From positions 353,871 to 417,870 of the forward strand of contig NZ_JAFMYV010000004.1 of NCBI RefSeq assembly GCF_017353185.1: a stretch of 64,000 nt of DNA, read 5' to 3'. Origin of the DNA: Fibrella rubiginis (GTDB taxonomy: Bacteria; Bacteroidota; Bacteroidia; Cytophagales; Spirosomataceae). Positions within the stretch are counted from its first letter, which is position 1, and each line of letters opens with the position of its first letter. Position numbers and translations under genes: made by a program. Positions 1 through 8,329 of this stretch are shown here, piece after piece. The notes under the pieces were generated by a model. The model was given only the letters and a program-made list of their open reading frames with translations, searched no databases and was not told where the DNA came from.

Positions 1-1
1 C

Positions 2-436
2 GACCTCTGGGTGCGGTCTTCACGCGAGTACCGCTATGCCTACATCGATGAGGTACTAACGCAAAAACGTCGCCTGCCGCACTCGTTAGGGCAGCAAATA
101 AGCCTGCCCGGAAACGCCCTGCTGGAGTCGACGTTACGGGTATGTTACAAAGCCAAAAGCCTCTGCCAGACCCCCGACGAACGGCACATTTTAGCCAACC
201 GGGTGCGGCAGTTTATCCGTAAATGTTTTTACGCCGAACAGCGCGAACTGGCTGATAAATTTGGGCGGCTACTACGCGAAATAGAAACACCAGATTTTGC
301 TACCCGCCTGATTCTCAGGCTAGGACACCTCAAGCTGCCCATCAATGGCGTCTATCGGTACTACCTCACCCGCCGTGCGTTCAAAGCAGGCGCAGGAAGT
401 GAGTTTAAAGTCCAGGGTTTAACGTTTAATGCTTAA
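2..436 (+). CDS. C-terminal end of a probable family 2 glycosyltransferase, cut by the window edge
   Basis: The frame is open from base 2, so the gene begins outside the window and the GTG at 11 is internal. The first visible residues, DLWVRSSREYRYAYIDEVL, resemble the segment that closes GT-A family 2 glycosyltransferase domains, where the pattern is DxWLR followed by a Y-D-x-V strand. The remaining 120 residues are a basic helical tail with no clear membrane span. The last dozen codons lie inside the left arm of the inverted repeat at 395-514, so the residues ending in VQGLTFNA may come from repeat DNA that extended the original end. Donor and acceptor sugars cannot be inferred from this fragment. 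Confidence 0.55.
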   Translation, partial: DLWVRSSREYRYAYIDEVLTQKRRLPHSLGQQISLPGNALLESTLRVCYKAKSLCQTPDERHILANRVRQFIRKCFYAEQRELADKFGRLLREIETPDFATRLILRLGHLKLPINGVYRYYLTRRAFKAGAGSEFKVQGLTFNA

Positions 437-514
437 AGGTCAAAGTTGCCCCGCGTCAGTATATTCGCGCCTTTAAGCGTTAAACGTTAAACCCTGGACT
501 TTAAACTCACTTCC
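395..514. repeat. Long inverted repeat, 45-nt arms
   Basis: Arms are 395-439 and 470-514, with one mismatch (T opposite G, a wobble pair in plus-strand RNA) and a 30-nt loop. The left arm covers the last 42 bases of the upstream gene including its stop. The right arm ends one base before the GTG start of the YciO gene at 516. The arms are rich in GTTTAAA/TTTAAAC text. The RNA could fold into a very stable hairpin between two co-directional genes. Confidence 0.9.
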
Positions 515-515
515 C

Positions 516-1142
516 GTGCCTGCTGAACTTGTCAAATTATATCCGGAAAACCCTGACCCACAACGGGTGCGTGAGGTGGCGAGGGCACTGCGCGAAGGGG
601 CGGTAGTTATCTACCCGACTGATACGATCTATGGCCTCGGTTGCGACATTCATAATGCCCGGTCCGTAGAGCGCGTGGCCCGGATCAAGGGGATCAAACC
701 GCAGAAGAATGATTTTTCTTTCATCTGCTACGACCTCAGCCACATTGCCGATTATGCGCGGGTAAGCAACCAGGCGTTCAAGCTCATGAAACGGCTGTTG
801 CCAGGCCCTTATACGTTCATTCTCGATGCCACAAATAACGTGCCTAAGTTGTTGAACACCAACAAAAAAACGGTAGGTATTCGCGTTCCCGACAACAACA
901 TTCCCCGGCAGCTGGTGCAGGAATTGGGCAACCCCATCATCACGACGACCCTGCGCGACGAGACACCGGACACCGTAGAATACAGCACCGATCCTGAGTT
1001 GATTTTTGAGAAATATTACCACGATGTCGACATCATTATCGACGGGGGCATTGGCGGCTATGAACCCTCAACCATAGTCGATGCCACCACCGACGAGTTC
1101 AGGGTTGTCCGGCAGGGGTTGGGCGAAGTTGATTGGGAATGA
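516..1142 (+). CDS. yciO: YciO-type protein of the Sua5/YciO/YrdC family
   Basis: A 208-residue single-domain protein that follows the E. coli YciO pattern along its whole length: YPTDTIYGLGCD near residues 33-44, LMKRLLPGPYTFIL near 90-103, and GIRVPDN near 121-127. Sua5/TsaC relatives make threonylcarbamoyl-adenylate for the tRNA t6A modification. Their KxR and SxN substrate motifs are not visible here: the equivalent positions read KGI and TTTLRD, as in YciO. True t6A synthase activity is therefore uncertain, and family membership is the firm call. The GTG at 516 is the first start after the inverted repeat and gives an N-terminus (MPAELVKLYPENP) usual for the family. No Shine-Dalgarno site is evident. 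Confidence 0.85.
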   Translation: MPAELVKLYPENPDPQRVREVARALREGAVVIYPTDTIYGLGCDIHNARSVERVARIKGIKPQKNDFSFICYDLSHIADYARVSNQAFKLMKRLLPGPYTFILDATNNVPKLLNTNKKTVGIRVPDNNIPRQLVQELGNPIITTTLRDETPDTVEYSTDPELIFEKYYHDVDIIIDGGIGGYEPSTIVDATTDEFRVVRQGLGEVDWE

Positions 1143-1187
1143 ATCTTTTCTCAACTTGAGCCATAGCCTGACCTGTCCCTGTTTTTC

Positions 1188-2624
1188 ATGAAAAAAGCCG
1201 TACTGCTGGTTGCGTTTATTGCCATCACGCTAGCCTCCTGTGCCCAAAACAAATCATCCGACAAGTACTTTTTCGCAAAGCCGTACCTGCAGATTGGCCA
1301 TCAACCCTCTCCTACCTCACTTCAACTGATCTGGCACACCACCGACGTCGATGCTGACTGGGTGGTTGAGTACCGCACCAGCGGCACCAGTGCCTGGACC
1401 CGAAGCTCCACGCCGACCCATCGGCGTGTGGCGGTGCGGAGCGTACGGTCGCACCGAATTTATCAGGCCGCGCTAACAGGCCTCAGACCGGGCACCCCGT
1501 TCGATTATCAGGTCCTAAAAGCTGGAAACGTCGTTTTTTCGGCTACGGGCCACGCGCCAAAAGCCGTTGATCAGCCGTACCGCTTCGTCGCTTTCGCCGA
1601 CATTGGGGCCGAAACAACGGATCAGAAGCGGCTGGCTTATCAGGCCTACAGGGCCAATCCGGACCTGGTTGTGGTGCCCGGCGACATTGTGTATGACTAC
1701 GGTCTGGTGTCGGAATACCGGTATAAATTCTGGCCCATCTACAACGCCGACAAGGCCGACAAGCATGGTGCGCCCCTGCTCCGGTCGGTGGCAATGGTGA
1801 CGGCCCCCGGCAACCACGACACGGAAACCCGCAACCTGAACGACAAACCCGACGCCCTGGCTTATTACTACTACTGGAACCAACCACTCAACGGCCCGGT
1901 GGGCAATGAAGGTGGGCCACTGGTGCCGGTACTTACAGCCTCGAACCGCAACCGGTCGGCCTTTACGCAGGCCGCAGGCAACAATTACCCCCGCATGACC
2001 AACTATTCGTTCAATTTTGGTAATGCCCACTGGATCGTCATCGACTCGAACCCCTACGTCGATCTCGCCGATTCCACGCTACGGAACTGGGTGCGAAACG
2101 ATCTGGCCGCCGCGCAGGGAGCAACCTGGCGCTTTGTCATGTATCATCACCCCGGCTTCAGTTCGTCGCGTACCCACTTCGAGCAGCAGCACATGCGCAT
2201 GTTAAGTCCCCTGTTTGAAGCCGGCAACGTCGATGTAGTGTTCAATGGGCATGTGCACAACTACCAGCGCACGTTTCCATTGCGGTTTGTTCCCGACCCG
2301 GGTGGTGTGCAGATCGTGGCTGGTATGGGCAACCGAATGGCGCGCGGCCGGGCTGTAAACGGCCAGTTGACGCTCGATAAGGTCTTTGACGGAAAGACGC
2401 ACACCACACCCAAAGGCATTGTTTATCTCATCACAGGCGCGGGAGGACAACTACTCTATGACCCGGAACAAAATGACGACCCCAGTTCTTACCAACCGTT
2501 TACTGATAAATTTGCCTCCAGCATTCACTCGCTGACCGTAGCCGACGTGAACGGTAAAACACTGATTATTAACCAACTCGACGTAAACGGTAAGACGATC
2601 GATTCGTTTACAATGACAAAATAG
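1188..2624 (+). CDS. Purple acid phosphatase-like metallophosphoesterase lipoprotein
   Basis: A 478-residue exported protein with a lipoprotein signal whose lipobox ends LASC at Cys18. Residues 30-120 form a fibronectin-III-like N-terminal domain as in purple acid phosphatases. The dinuclear metal motifs follow in order: ADIG (D138), GDIVYDYG (D166, Y169), GNHD (N209, H210), YHHP (H320-H321) and GHVH (H355, H357). The Tyr in GDIVYDYG is the charge-transfer ligand typical of the family. It should hydrolyse phosphomonoesters outside the cytoplasm, tethered to a membrane. The secreted S1/P1 nuclease gene follows 71 bp downstream on the same strand, which suggests joint release of phosphate from extracellular nucleic acid. 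Exact substrate is unknown. Confidence 0.88.
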   Translation: MKKAVLLVAFIAITLASCAQNKSSDKYFFAKPYLQIGHQPSPTSLQLIWHTTDVDADWVVEYRTSGTSAWTRSSTPTHRRVAVRSVRSHRIYQAALTGLRPGTPFDYQVLKAGNVVFSATGHAPKAVDQPYRFVAFADIGAETTDQKRLAYQAYRANPDLVVVPGDIVYDYGLVSEYRYKFWPIYNADKADKHGAPLLRSVAMVTAPGNHDTETRNLNDKPDALAYYYYWNQPLNGPVGNEGGPLVPVLTASNRNRSAFTQAAGNNYPRMTNYSFNFGNAHWIVIDSNPYVDLADSTLRNWVRNDLAAAQGATWRFVMYHHPGFSSSRTHFEQQHMRMLSPLFEAGNVDVVFNGHVHNYQRTFPLRFVPDPGGVQIVAGMGNRMARGRAVNGQLTLDKVFDGKTHTTPKGIVYLITGAGGQLLYDPEQNDDPSSYQPFTDKFASSIHSLTVADVNGKTLIINQLDVNGKTIDSFTMTK

Positions 2625-2695
2625 TGGCGTGACCGGCGCTTTTTGGTGTGTCAGCATATCGAAAAACACCGATCACCACGTCATTACACCACGCT

Positions 2696-3631
2696 ATGAA
2701 CCGCTCTTTTTCGCTTAAATCAGGCTGTGCATTACTGCTGTTGCTTTGCCTCACCGGCTCGTCTTTTGGCTGGAACAAGCCCACACACATGGCTATTGGC
2801 GCGATTGCTTACCGCGATATGCTGGCTAAATCGCCTAAACAACTGGTGCGGGTGCTGGCCATTTTGCGGCAACACCCCGACATGACTACCCGGTGGGCAC
2901 CTATGCTCCGCGATTCGTCGCTGACCGAAAACGAAAAAAACGAGTATCTGTTTATGCTCGCCGCCCGCTGGCCCGACGACATTCGGGGGCAGAAAAACCC
3001 CAATGATCACCCCTCCTGGCACTACATTAACTACGTTTACAACCCCACACAGGGCGTGGCCCGCACCGATACTACCCTGGCTACGGGTGAAAACATCCTG
3101 CAGGCTTTTGCCCTAAACCGGCAGATACTTACCAGCAACGCTCCCGACAGCACCAAGGCCATTGCCCTTTGCTGGCTGTTTCACCTCGCTGGCGACGTAC
3201 ACATGCCCCTGCACACGGCGGCCCTCGTCAGCCCGCAATTTCCCGATGGCGACCGGGGCGGTAATCTGTTCAAAATCAAAGTGAGCATGAGCAACCCCAC
3301 GTTGAACCTTCATGCCTTCTGGGACGGGATGTTGCTGGGTACCGACACCTACCGTGCCGCCGACCAACTGGCTATTCAACTGGGGCAGGCCCATACGCGG
3401 CGGCAGGTACCCCACCGGCGCAGTACGGACATCGGCGAATGGTCTCGCGAGAGCTTTGATCTAGCGCGGAACCTGGCCTATAAACAAGGCACCCTCACCG
3501 CAGGCACGGGAGACAACGGCGTGGTCCTCCCCTCCGACTATGTCTCGACCGTAAAGCCCATTGCTGAGCAGCAGGTAGCCTTTTCCGGCCATCGACTCGC
3601 CACAGTGCTCCGACAGGAAGTAAGGGAATGA
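2696..3631 (+). CDS. Secreted S1/P1-type nuclease
   Basis: 311 residues from the ATG at 2696, chosen because a signal peptide starts there; an in-frame start at 2648 would add 16 unlikely residues. Cleavage after SSFG leaves Trp26 as the mature N-terminus, and in S1/P1 nucleases this Trp is a zinc ligand through its own amino group. Other expected zinc ligands are visible: H31 (PTHMAIG), D94 region (WPDDIR), H109 (SWHY), H163/D167/H173 (FHLAGDVHMPLH) and H206/D210 (HAFWDG). The enzyme should cut single-stranded DNA or RNA and remove 3' phosphates. The stop codon sits inside the left arm of the inverted repeat at 3621-3746. Confidence 0.9.
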   Translation: MNRSFSLKSGCALLLLLCLTGSSFGWNKPTHMAIGAIAYRDMLAKSPKQLVRVLAILRQHPDMTTRWAPMLRDSSLTENEKNEYLFMLAARWPDDIRGQKNPNDHPSWHYINYVYNPTQGVARTDTTLATGENILQAFALNRQILTSNAPDSTKAIALCWLFHLAGDVHMPLHTAALVSPQFPDGDRGGNLFKIKVSMSNPTLNLHAFWDGMLLGTDTYRAADQLAIQLGQAHTRRQVPHRRSTDIGEWSRESFDLARNLAYKQGTLTAGTGDNGVVLPSDYVSTVKPIAEQQVAFSGHRLATVLRQEVRE

Positions 3632-3746
3632 TGAGTGATGAGCGGTCCGCCGCCGCGGTGATGAATTGGCTGACGCCAGCAGATACTGTTGCGTCAGCCA
3701 ATTCATCACCGCGGCGGCGGACCGCTTATCACTCATCATTCCCTTA
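3621..3746. repeat. Long inverted repeat with 56-nt arms between convergent genes
   Basis: Arms 3621-3676 and 3691-3746 match at 55 of 56 positions (one G opposite T) around a 14-nt loop. Stop codons of both convergent genes lie inside the arms: the nuclease TGA at 3629-3631 in the left arm and the regulator TAA at 3744-3746 in the right arm. It probably terminates transcription in both directions, but there is no classic U-tract and the arms far exceed an ordinary terminator. Confidence 0.9.
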
Positions 3747-4493
3747 CTTAGGTGGTTTGGTGCGAATGACGGTTAGCTTTTTGATCAGTTCTTTGCGGCC
3801 CGTCGGCTGAATGTCGAGCGTGATTTTGCCATCTGAAAAAATCAGGCTGTTGTCTTTTAGCTGCTTCACGTGGCTGAGGTTGACTACGTAGGAACGTGAC
3901 AGCCGGAAAAACGTGGCCCCCCGAAAGTACTGAGCTACTGTGTTCAGGTTTGTTGTTACCAGGTGCTTTGAGGCGTCGGCTAACACAATGTGAGCGTATG
4001 ATTTGGCAGCCTCGATGTAGAGTACATCAGCCACGGTCACTTTTTCGTACCCATCCTTGATCGGTACCCACACATAGGTAGCCATCAGCGCATCGACCGT
4101 CTCGCTCTGGGTCGACTGGAAGTTGTGGTAGGCCAGGTCGATGTTCATAAGCAGTTCGTCGGTTCGAAAGGGCTTCAGCAGGTAGGCCGCCGGCATGGTT
4201 TCAATGGCCGACTGGTAGGTGGCCAGTTCAGGATCGGCGGTCAGGAAAATGATCGGCATGTGGTGTTGCTCCAGCAACTCACGGGCGGTGGCAATGCCGT
4301 TGCCCGTCGATTTTTCGTCGAGCTGAATGTCAATCAGGGCCAGGTCAGGACGTTGTGTTTTCACGGCCGTCACCGCTGACTGAAGCGTTCGCGCCATGCC
4401 CGTAACCGTGTGCCCCGCTTTCTCCAGCGTTTGACGCAGGTGCATGGCCGTGATGGTGTTGTCTTCAACAATGAGGATGGCTAAAGGAGTCAT
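3744..4493 (-). CDS. LytTR-family response regulator
   Basis: 249 residues. The N-terminal receiver domain (about 5-120) has acidic residues ED near 10-11, phospho-acceptor D55 in ALIDIQL, the T of FLTAD and the K of LLKPF. The C-terminal LytTR DNA-binding domain (about 140-240) contains DVLYIEAAKSYAHI and FFRLSRSYVVNLSHVKQL, the usual core of the family. It starts 8 bp after the stop of the TPR histidine kinase on the same strand, so the two should form one kinase-regulator pair. Targets are not visible. The stop codon lies in the inverted repeat that separates this gene from the nuclease gene. Confidence 0.9.
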   Translation of the reverse strand: MTPLAILIVEDNTITAMHLRQTLEKAGHTVTGMARTLQSAVTAVKTQRPDLALIDIQLDEKSTGNGIATARELLEQHHMPIIFLTADPELATYQSAIETMPAAYLLKPFRTDELLMNIDLAYHNFQSTQSETVDALMATYVWVPIKDGYEKVTVADVLYIEAAKSYAHIVLADASKHLVTTNLNTVAQYFRGATFFRLSRSYVVNLSHVKQLKDNSLIFSDGKITLDIQPTGRKELIKKLTVIRTKPPK

Positions 4494-4501
4494 GGTGCGG
4501 A

Positions 4502-6268
4502 TCAGGCGTTGAATTCGAGAGAAAATACGGTGCCTTGCCCCAACCCTTTCCCTCCCGAATCGAAGTGCCCCCGACCGTTTAGCTGCGTAACCTGTGCCTC
4601 GATGAGCATAAGGCCAAACGTGCGTTTTTTAGCTACCAGCAAATTGTCGGTCTGAAGTTGCGACACGTCTACCTCCGTCAGACCGGGTCCGTTGTCGGCC
4701 ACATCGAGCAGCACCAGCCGGCCTTTGCGACGGCAGTGAATCCAAAGCTGAGGATTTGCATTACCGGGAAAGGCATACTTGCAGGCATTTGTCGTTAACT
4801 CGTTCATAATCAACCCTAAAGGCGTTGCCTTGTCGGCCGATAGGTAGATGGTATCGATGGAAAAACGAACGGAAGCAGACTGGCAGCCAAACGTAATCAA
4901 CACCCCATTCACCAGTTCACGAATAAATTCGTCGAGGTCAACAAGGGCCAGTTGTTCGCCATCGTAGAGGCGGCGGTGCAAAATGGCCATCGACTGCACA
5001 CGGAGCTGGCTCTCTTCCACAGCCTGTTTGGCGGCCTCGTCTGTCAGTCGGCTGGCCTGCAGGCTAAGCAGACTCGACACCACCTGCAGGTTATTCTTTA
5101 CCCGGTGATTTTGTTCTTTCACCAGTTCGGCATTCTGGCGGCTGATGCGCTCATTTTTTTGGTTCAACCGGAAAAAAGTAGCCAGCAGGCCAATAGCCAT
5201 CAGTAGCAGTCCAACCATAGCCAGGGTAAGCCATTGCTGGGTTCTGAGGTTTGTTGCCCGCAAACCCAGTTCGCGTTTCTGCGTGGCCAGCAGGGCTTCT
5301 TTTTTCTCGGTGTCGTACTCAATGTTCAGGCGGCTGATGGCTCCGTCGCGGTCGGCCAGGATCTGGCTTCGCTCCAGCTCATGCTGCCGTTTTAGCCGGT
5401 CGAAGGCGGCCTGCCACTGGCCAGTGGCGGTGTAGTAGTTTACAAAACTGGTCTCCAGCCCTAATCGCAGGTCATATTCATTCAGTTTATGGCTGATATA
5501 GAACTGTTCGGCCTGTTGTAGGGCCTGGTAGGCTAATGCCGGTTTGCCAAACGTCACGTAGGCACCTGCCAGCTGCAACATGGCATTTACCCGGATGCCT
5601 TCTTTATGTTTAAGTGCAAACAAACGCAGGGCCTCTTTCAGATACACAATAGCCTGTTTGTCAAGCCTTTTGACCAGCAAAGCACCAATATTCATGTTGC
5701 ATTCGGCAATACCCAGTGTGTCATTCAGCTTATAACAGAACGCTTCAGCCTGCCGAAAATAGGTCAGCACCTGGGCAAACTTGGTGGTGTCGGTGCGCAG
5801 TTGGCCCGCCCAGTGATCCTGGTAAAGCAGGGCCATGTTGCCATAGGCGCGTACCAGCGCCCTGTCTTTGTCTGACCGACTCTGCTGCGCCACTAGCATT
5901 GCCCGCTTCGCATAGGTCAGCGCCTCGTCAAATCGGCCCAGCTTGTTTTCGGTTTCGCTAAGCCGCACATACAGCCGGCTTAGTTCAAAAGAGGCGCCGC
6001 GGGGTTCGTGGACGTGCAATGCTTTCAGGAAATATGCCTGTGCTGTGGGGAGGTCACCCGCGAAAACGTAGGTTTTGCCGAAGAGGTACCAGGCTTCGGC
6101 CAACTGCAGCGAGTCTTTTTCCCGTATAGCTTTCTGCTCCAGGGCGCGGGCCTTGGCCAGCCGTTCGGGGCGTAGTTTCAGGTGAATAGGTGCCTGCGTT
6201 AATCCTACAGTAGACGTTAATAGCCAGAGCAGGATGCCCAGACAGACAATCAGGGTAGAGCGAATCAT
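4502..6268 (-). CDS. TPR-containing sensor histidine kinase (HisKA_2 type)
   Basis: 588 residues from the ATG at 6268, where a signal peptide begins (MIRSTLIVCLGILLWLL); an upstream in-frame start at 6298 lacks support. Residues about 40-290 are helical repeats of TPR type, likely periplasmic or peripheral. A coiled coil follows (about 290-340), then one membrane span near 347-367. The HisKA_2 phospho-acceptor is His388 in NHRVKNNLQ, followed by HATPase motifs N (MNELTTNACKYAF) and G1 (VADNGPGL). This architecture is common in Bacteroidota and pairs with LytTR regulators, as here. The input signal is unknown. A good promoter match lies upstream at 6312-6344. Confidence 0.88.
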   Translation of the reverse strand: MIRSTLIVCLGILLWLLTSTVGLTQAPIHLKLRPERLAKARALEQKAIREKDSLQLAEAWYLFGKTYVFAGDLPTAQAYFLKALHVHEPRGASFELSRLYVRLSETENKLGRFDEALTYAKRAMLVAQQSRSDKDRALVRAYGNMALLYQDHWAGQLRTDTTKFAQVLTYFRQAEAFCYKLNDTLGIAECNMNIGALLVKRLDKQAIVYLKEALRLFALKHKEGIRVNAMLQLAGAYVTFGKPALAYQALQQAEQFYISHKLNEYDLRLGLETSFVNYYTATGQWQAAFDRLKRQHELERSQILADRDGAISRLNIEYDTEKKEALLATQKRELGLRATNLRTQQWLTLAMVGLLLMAIGLLATFFRLNQKNERISRQNAELVKEQNHRVKNNLQVVSSLLSLQASRLTDEAAKQAVEESQLRVQSMAILHRRLYDGEQLALVDLDEFIRELVNGVLITFGCQSASVRFSIDTIYLSADKATPLGLIMNELTTNACKYAFPGNANPQLWIHCRRKGRLVLLDVADNGPGLTEVDVSQLQTDNLLVAKKRTFGLMLIEAQVTQLNGRGHFDSGGKGLGQGTVFSLEFNA

Positions 6269-6311
6269 CTCGGTGAGGCCAGGTAACGAGAGGCACAATC
6301 AGGTAGCTTAC

Positions 6312-6344
6312 CAAATGTACTGATTGACACGGTTTTAGTGCAAA
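6312..6344 (-). promoter_or_regulatory. Bacteroidota-type promoter for the TPR histidine kinase operon
   Basis: On the minus strand, TTTG (6344-6341) is followed by 21 bases and then TACATTTG (6319-6312). This matches both elements and the spacing of the Bacteroidota consensus. Transcription would start around 6306, about 38 bases before the kinase ATG at 6268. Confidence 0.6.
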
Positions 6345-6543
6345 GGTTTTTCGTTCGTTTGAAAAAAACACCCGCCCGCAAGAAAAAACGCCACCCTGGT
6401 AACATTGCCCTTGACGCCACTGCCAGAAAACTGCAGTTTGGTCTTCCAGACAGGCTAATCAATCCGGATTGTCTGTCCAGCCAGTATGCTTTCCGCCTAT
6501 ATCAACGCCAGCGAGACAGACATCTCACCCATGACATGTGCCC
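6345..6543. other. Intergenic stretch between aroA and the kinase promoter
   Basis: No coding sequence is evident. It contains a 12-bp perfect palindrome CAATCCGGATTG at 6460-6471, with CAGACA on the left and TGTCTG on the right. This is a possible hairpin or operator, downstream of aroA and upstream of the kinase promoter. Nothing else is recognisable. Confidence 0.4.
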
Positions 6544-7773
6544 TTAGTTAACCCCGGCAATCGTCGCGAAATCGGCCCAGAACGACGGGTATGATTTCGC
6601 GACTACGCCGGGTTCTTCAATGACAACAGGGCGAAGCATGGCAATTGGAGCAAAGGCCATGGCCATGCGGTGGTCATCGTAGGTATCAACCCTAACCAGC
6701 TCTCTGTCAGCTACATAGTTAGAGGACTGTATTTCATAACGGCTATTCGTTTCTACCTCCACCATGTCGGCTCCGAACTTGCGGAGTTCAGTCTGAATGG
6801 CCAGTACACGGTCTGTTTCTTTGATTTTCAGGCTTTCAATACCCGTAAACGTGGCTGAAATTCCTTTCATGGCGCAACATACGGCCACTGTCTGCGCCAG
6901 GTCGGGGCAGTTGGTAAAATCGACGGTTATGTGGTTGGCAGCGGGCTTTTTAGTGAGCCGGAAACCCTGCCCTGTATACGTTGCCTGTACGCCCAGTTGG
7001 TCCATAATGCCCACAATGGCACTGTCGCCTTGTAATGATTGCTCCTTGAGGCCCAATAAGTCCAGTTCGGCGTCGGTCGCCAGGGCCACCACACTAAACC
7101 AGTAGCTTGCCCCTGACCAGTCCGACTCAATAGCGTAGGTGGTGGGCTGGTACGTACCGGCCGGAATGCGAATGGTTTGGGCGGTCCAGTCGGCTTCGGT
7201 TTCCACGCCAAACGCGGCCATCTGCTGCAGGGTCATGGTCATGTAGGGCACTGATCCCAGCGCTCCCGTTAAATGCATCGTCAGGCCGTTGGGCAGGTAA
7301 GGCGCCAGCATCGCCAGCGCCGAAATATACTGACTGCTCACGTCGCCCCGGATGCTGAGGTCGCTCACCCCCGTTGCCTTGAACCCGCGCGTCTGAATGG
7401 GTGGGTAACCTTCTTTACCCAGGTAGGCTACGTCGGCGCCTAACGTACGCAGTGCATCGACCAGCAGGCCAATGGGCCGTTCGCACATGCGGGGCGTGCC
7501 GGTCATGGTTTTGGTCTGTCCAGTCAGCGCAAAATAAGCCGTCAGAAAGCGCATAGTCGTGCCCGCGTCGAGTACGTCGGCGGTGGAGTCGCTGGCGCGA
7601 AGCAGCCGGATCATGGTCTGGGTATCGCGGGCAGAAGCGAGGTTCTGAAGGTCGCAGCGAAAGCCCGTCAGTGCGTCGATGATCAGGGCGCGGTTACTTT
7701 CACTTTTCGACGAGGCGAGGGCAATGGTGGCCCGGACGGGCTGGGTAGGGGGAGTCAGCAAAACGGCATTCAT
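6544..7773 (-). CDS. aroA: 3-phosphoshikimate 1-carboxyvinyltransferase (EPSP synthase)
   Basis: About 409 residues from the ATG at 7773; an in-frame start 12 bases upstream is possible. The enzyme joins phosphoenolpyruvate to shikimate-3-phosphate in the chorismate pathway. Visible landmarks are SSKSESNRALI near the N-terminus, DAGTTMRFLTAYFAL (the counterpart of NAGTAMR), SSQYISALAMLAPYL in the middle, and KIKETDRVLAIQTEL plus YDDHRMAMAFAPIA near the C-terminus. Replacement of N by D in the NAGT motif and the compact length resemble other Bacteroidota AroA proteins. It lies 23 bp downstream of a CheY-like regulator on the same strand, so the two may be cotranscribed. Confidence 0.93.
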   Translation of the reverse strand: MNAVLLTPPTQPVRATIALASSKSESNRALIIDALTGFRCDLQNLASARDTQTMIRLLRASDSTADVLDAGTTMRFLTAYFALTGQTKTMTGTPRMCERPIGLLVDALRTLGADVAYLGKEGYPPIQTRGFKATGVSDLSIRGDVSSQYISALAMLAPYLPNGLTMHLTGALGSVPYMTMTLQQMAAFGVETEADWTAQTIRIPAGTYQPTTYAIESDWSGASYWFSVVALATDAELDLLGLKEQSLQGDSAIVGIMDQLGVQATYTGQGFRLTKKPAANHITVDFTNCPDLAQTVAVCCAMKGISATFTGIESLKIKETDRVLAIQTELRKFGADMVEVETNSRYEIQSSNYVADRELVRVDTYDDHRMAMAFAPIAMLRPVVIEEPGVVAKSYPSFWADFATIAGVN

Positions 7774-7796
7774 GCCGCAAAACAACGCAATTTTGC

Positions 7797-8237
7797 TTAA
7801 CTGTCAGCAGCATTACCCGTTTGAGAGGGGCGTGGCAACTGGGCAATATTGAGCCAGAACTGCTCTAGCTGCTGCACCGTGCGCAGTAAATCGGCGTACT
7901 GGTGCGGCTTGGTGATGAATGAATTGGCGCCCATTTCATAGGCCCGCTGTACATCGCTGTGCTGGTTGGACGTGGTGAGAATCACCACAGGGAGGGTTTC
8001 GTAGGCGGTTTGACTACGCAGTTGAGCCAGGGTCTGGAACCCGTCCAGAATAGGCATGTTCAGATCGAGCAGCACCAGTGTGGGCGGTTCAACGGCTATA
8101 GTGAGTTGTCTCAGCAGTTGTTCTCCGTTTCCAAAAAATTTAAGCTGGCAACCCAAACCAGTTGACGCAAACGCGGTCTGGAGCAGAAACTGGTCGTCTT
8201 CATCATCATCGGCAATGTAAATGGTATGTGGAGTCAT
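7797..8237 (-). CDS. Single-domain CheY/Rcp1-like response regulator
   Basis: 146 residues consisting of one receiver domain. Acidic pocket residues are DDDEDD (10-15), the phospho-acceptor is D58 in LVLLDLNMP, the switch Thr is in VILTTS, and the conserved Lys is in ITKPH. No output domain is present. The DDxEDD start and length resemble Rcp1-type regulators, which pass phosphate or act by protein contact with hybrid or phytochrome-type kinases encoded elsewhere. It precedes aroA by 23 bp, an association probably of convenience. An imperfect promoter is visible at 8257-8286. Confidence 0.88.
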   Translation of the reverse strand: MTPHTIYIADDDEDDQFLLQTAFASTGLGCQLKFFGNGEQLLRQLTIAVEPPTLVLLDLNMPILDGFQTLAQLRSQTAYETLPVVILTTSNQHSDVQRAYEMGANSFITKPHQYADLLRTVQQLEQFWLNIAQLPRPSQTGNAADS

Positions 8238-8256
8238 AGTGAGTGATTGTGGCTCA

Positions 8257-8286
8257 CAAATGTCCTATTATTAGCTAAAAAATCAA
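8257..8286 (-). promoter_or_regulatory. Candidate promoter for the CheY-like regulator and aroA
   Basis: Minus strand TTG (8286-8284), 19 bases, then GACATTTG (8264-8257), one mismatch from TAnnTTTG. It lies about 20 bases before the ATG at 8237. Confidence 0.4.
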
Positions 8287-8329
8287 CGGCATTGTCAAAG
8301 AAACTCAGTGGCAGCACGTAAGTCGCTGC

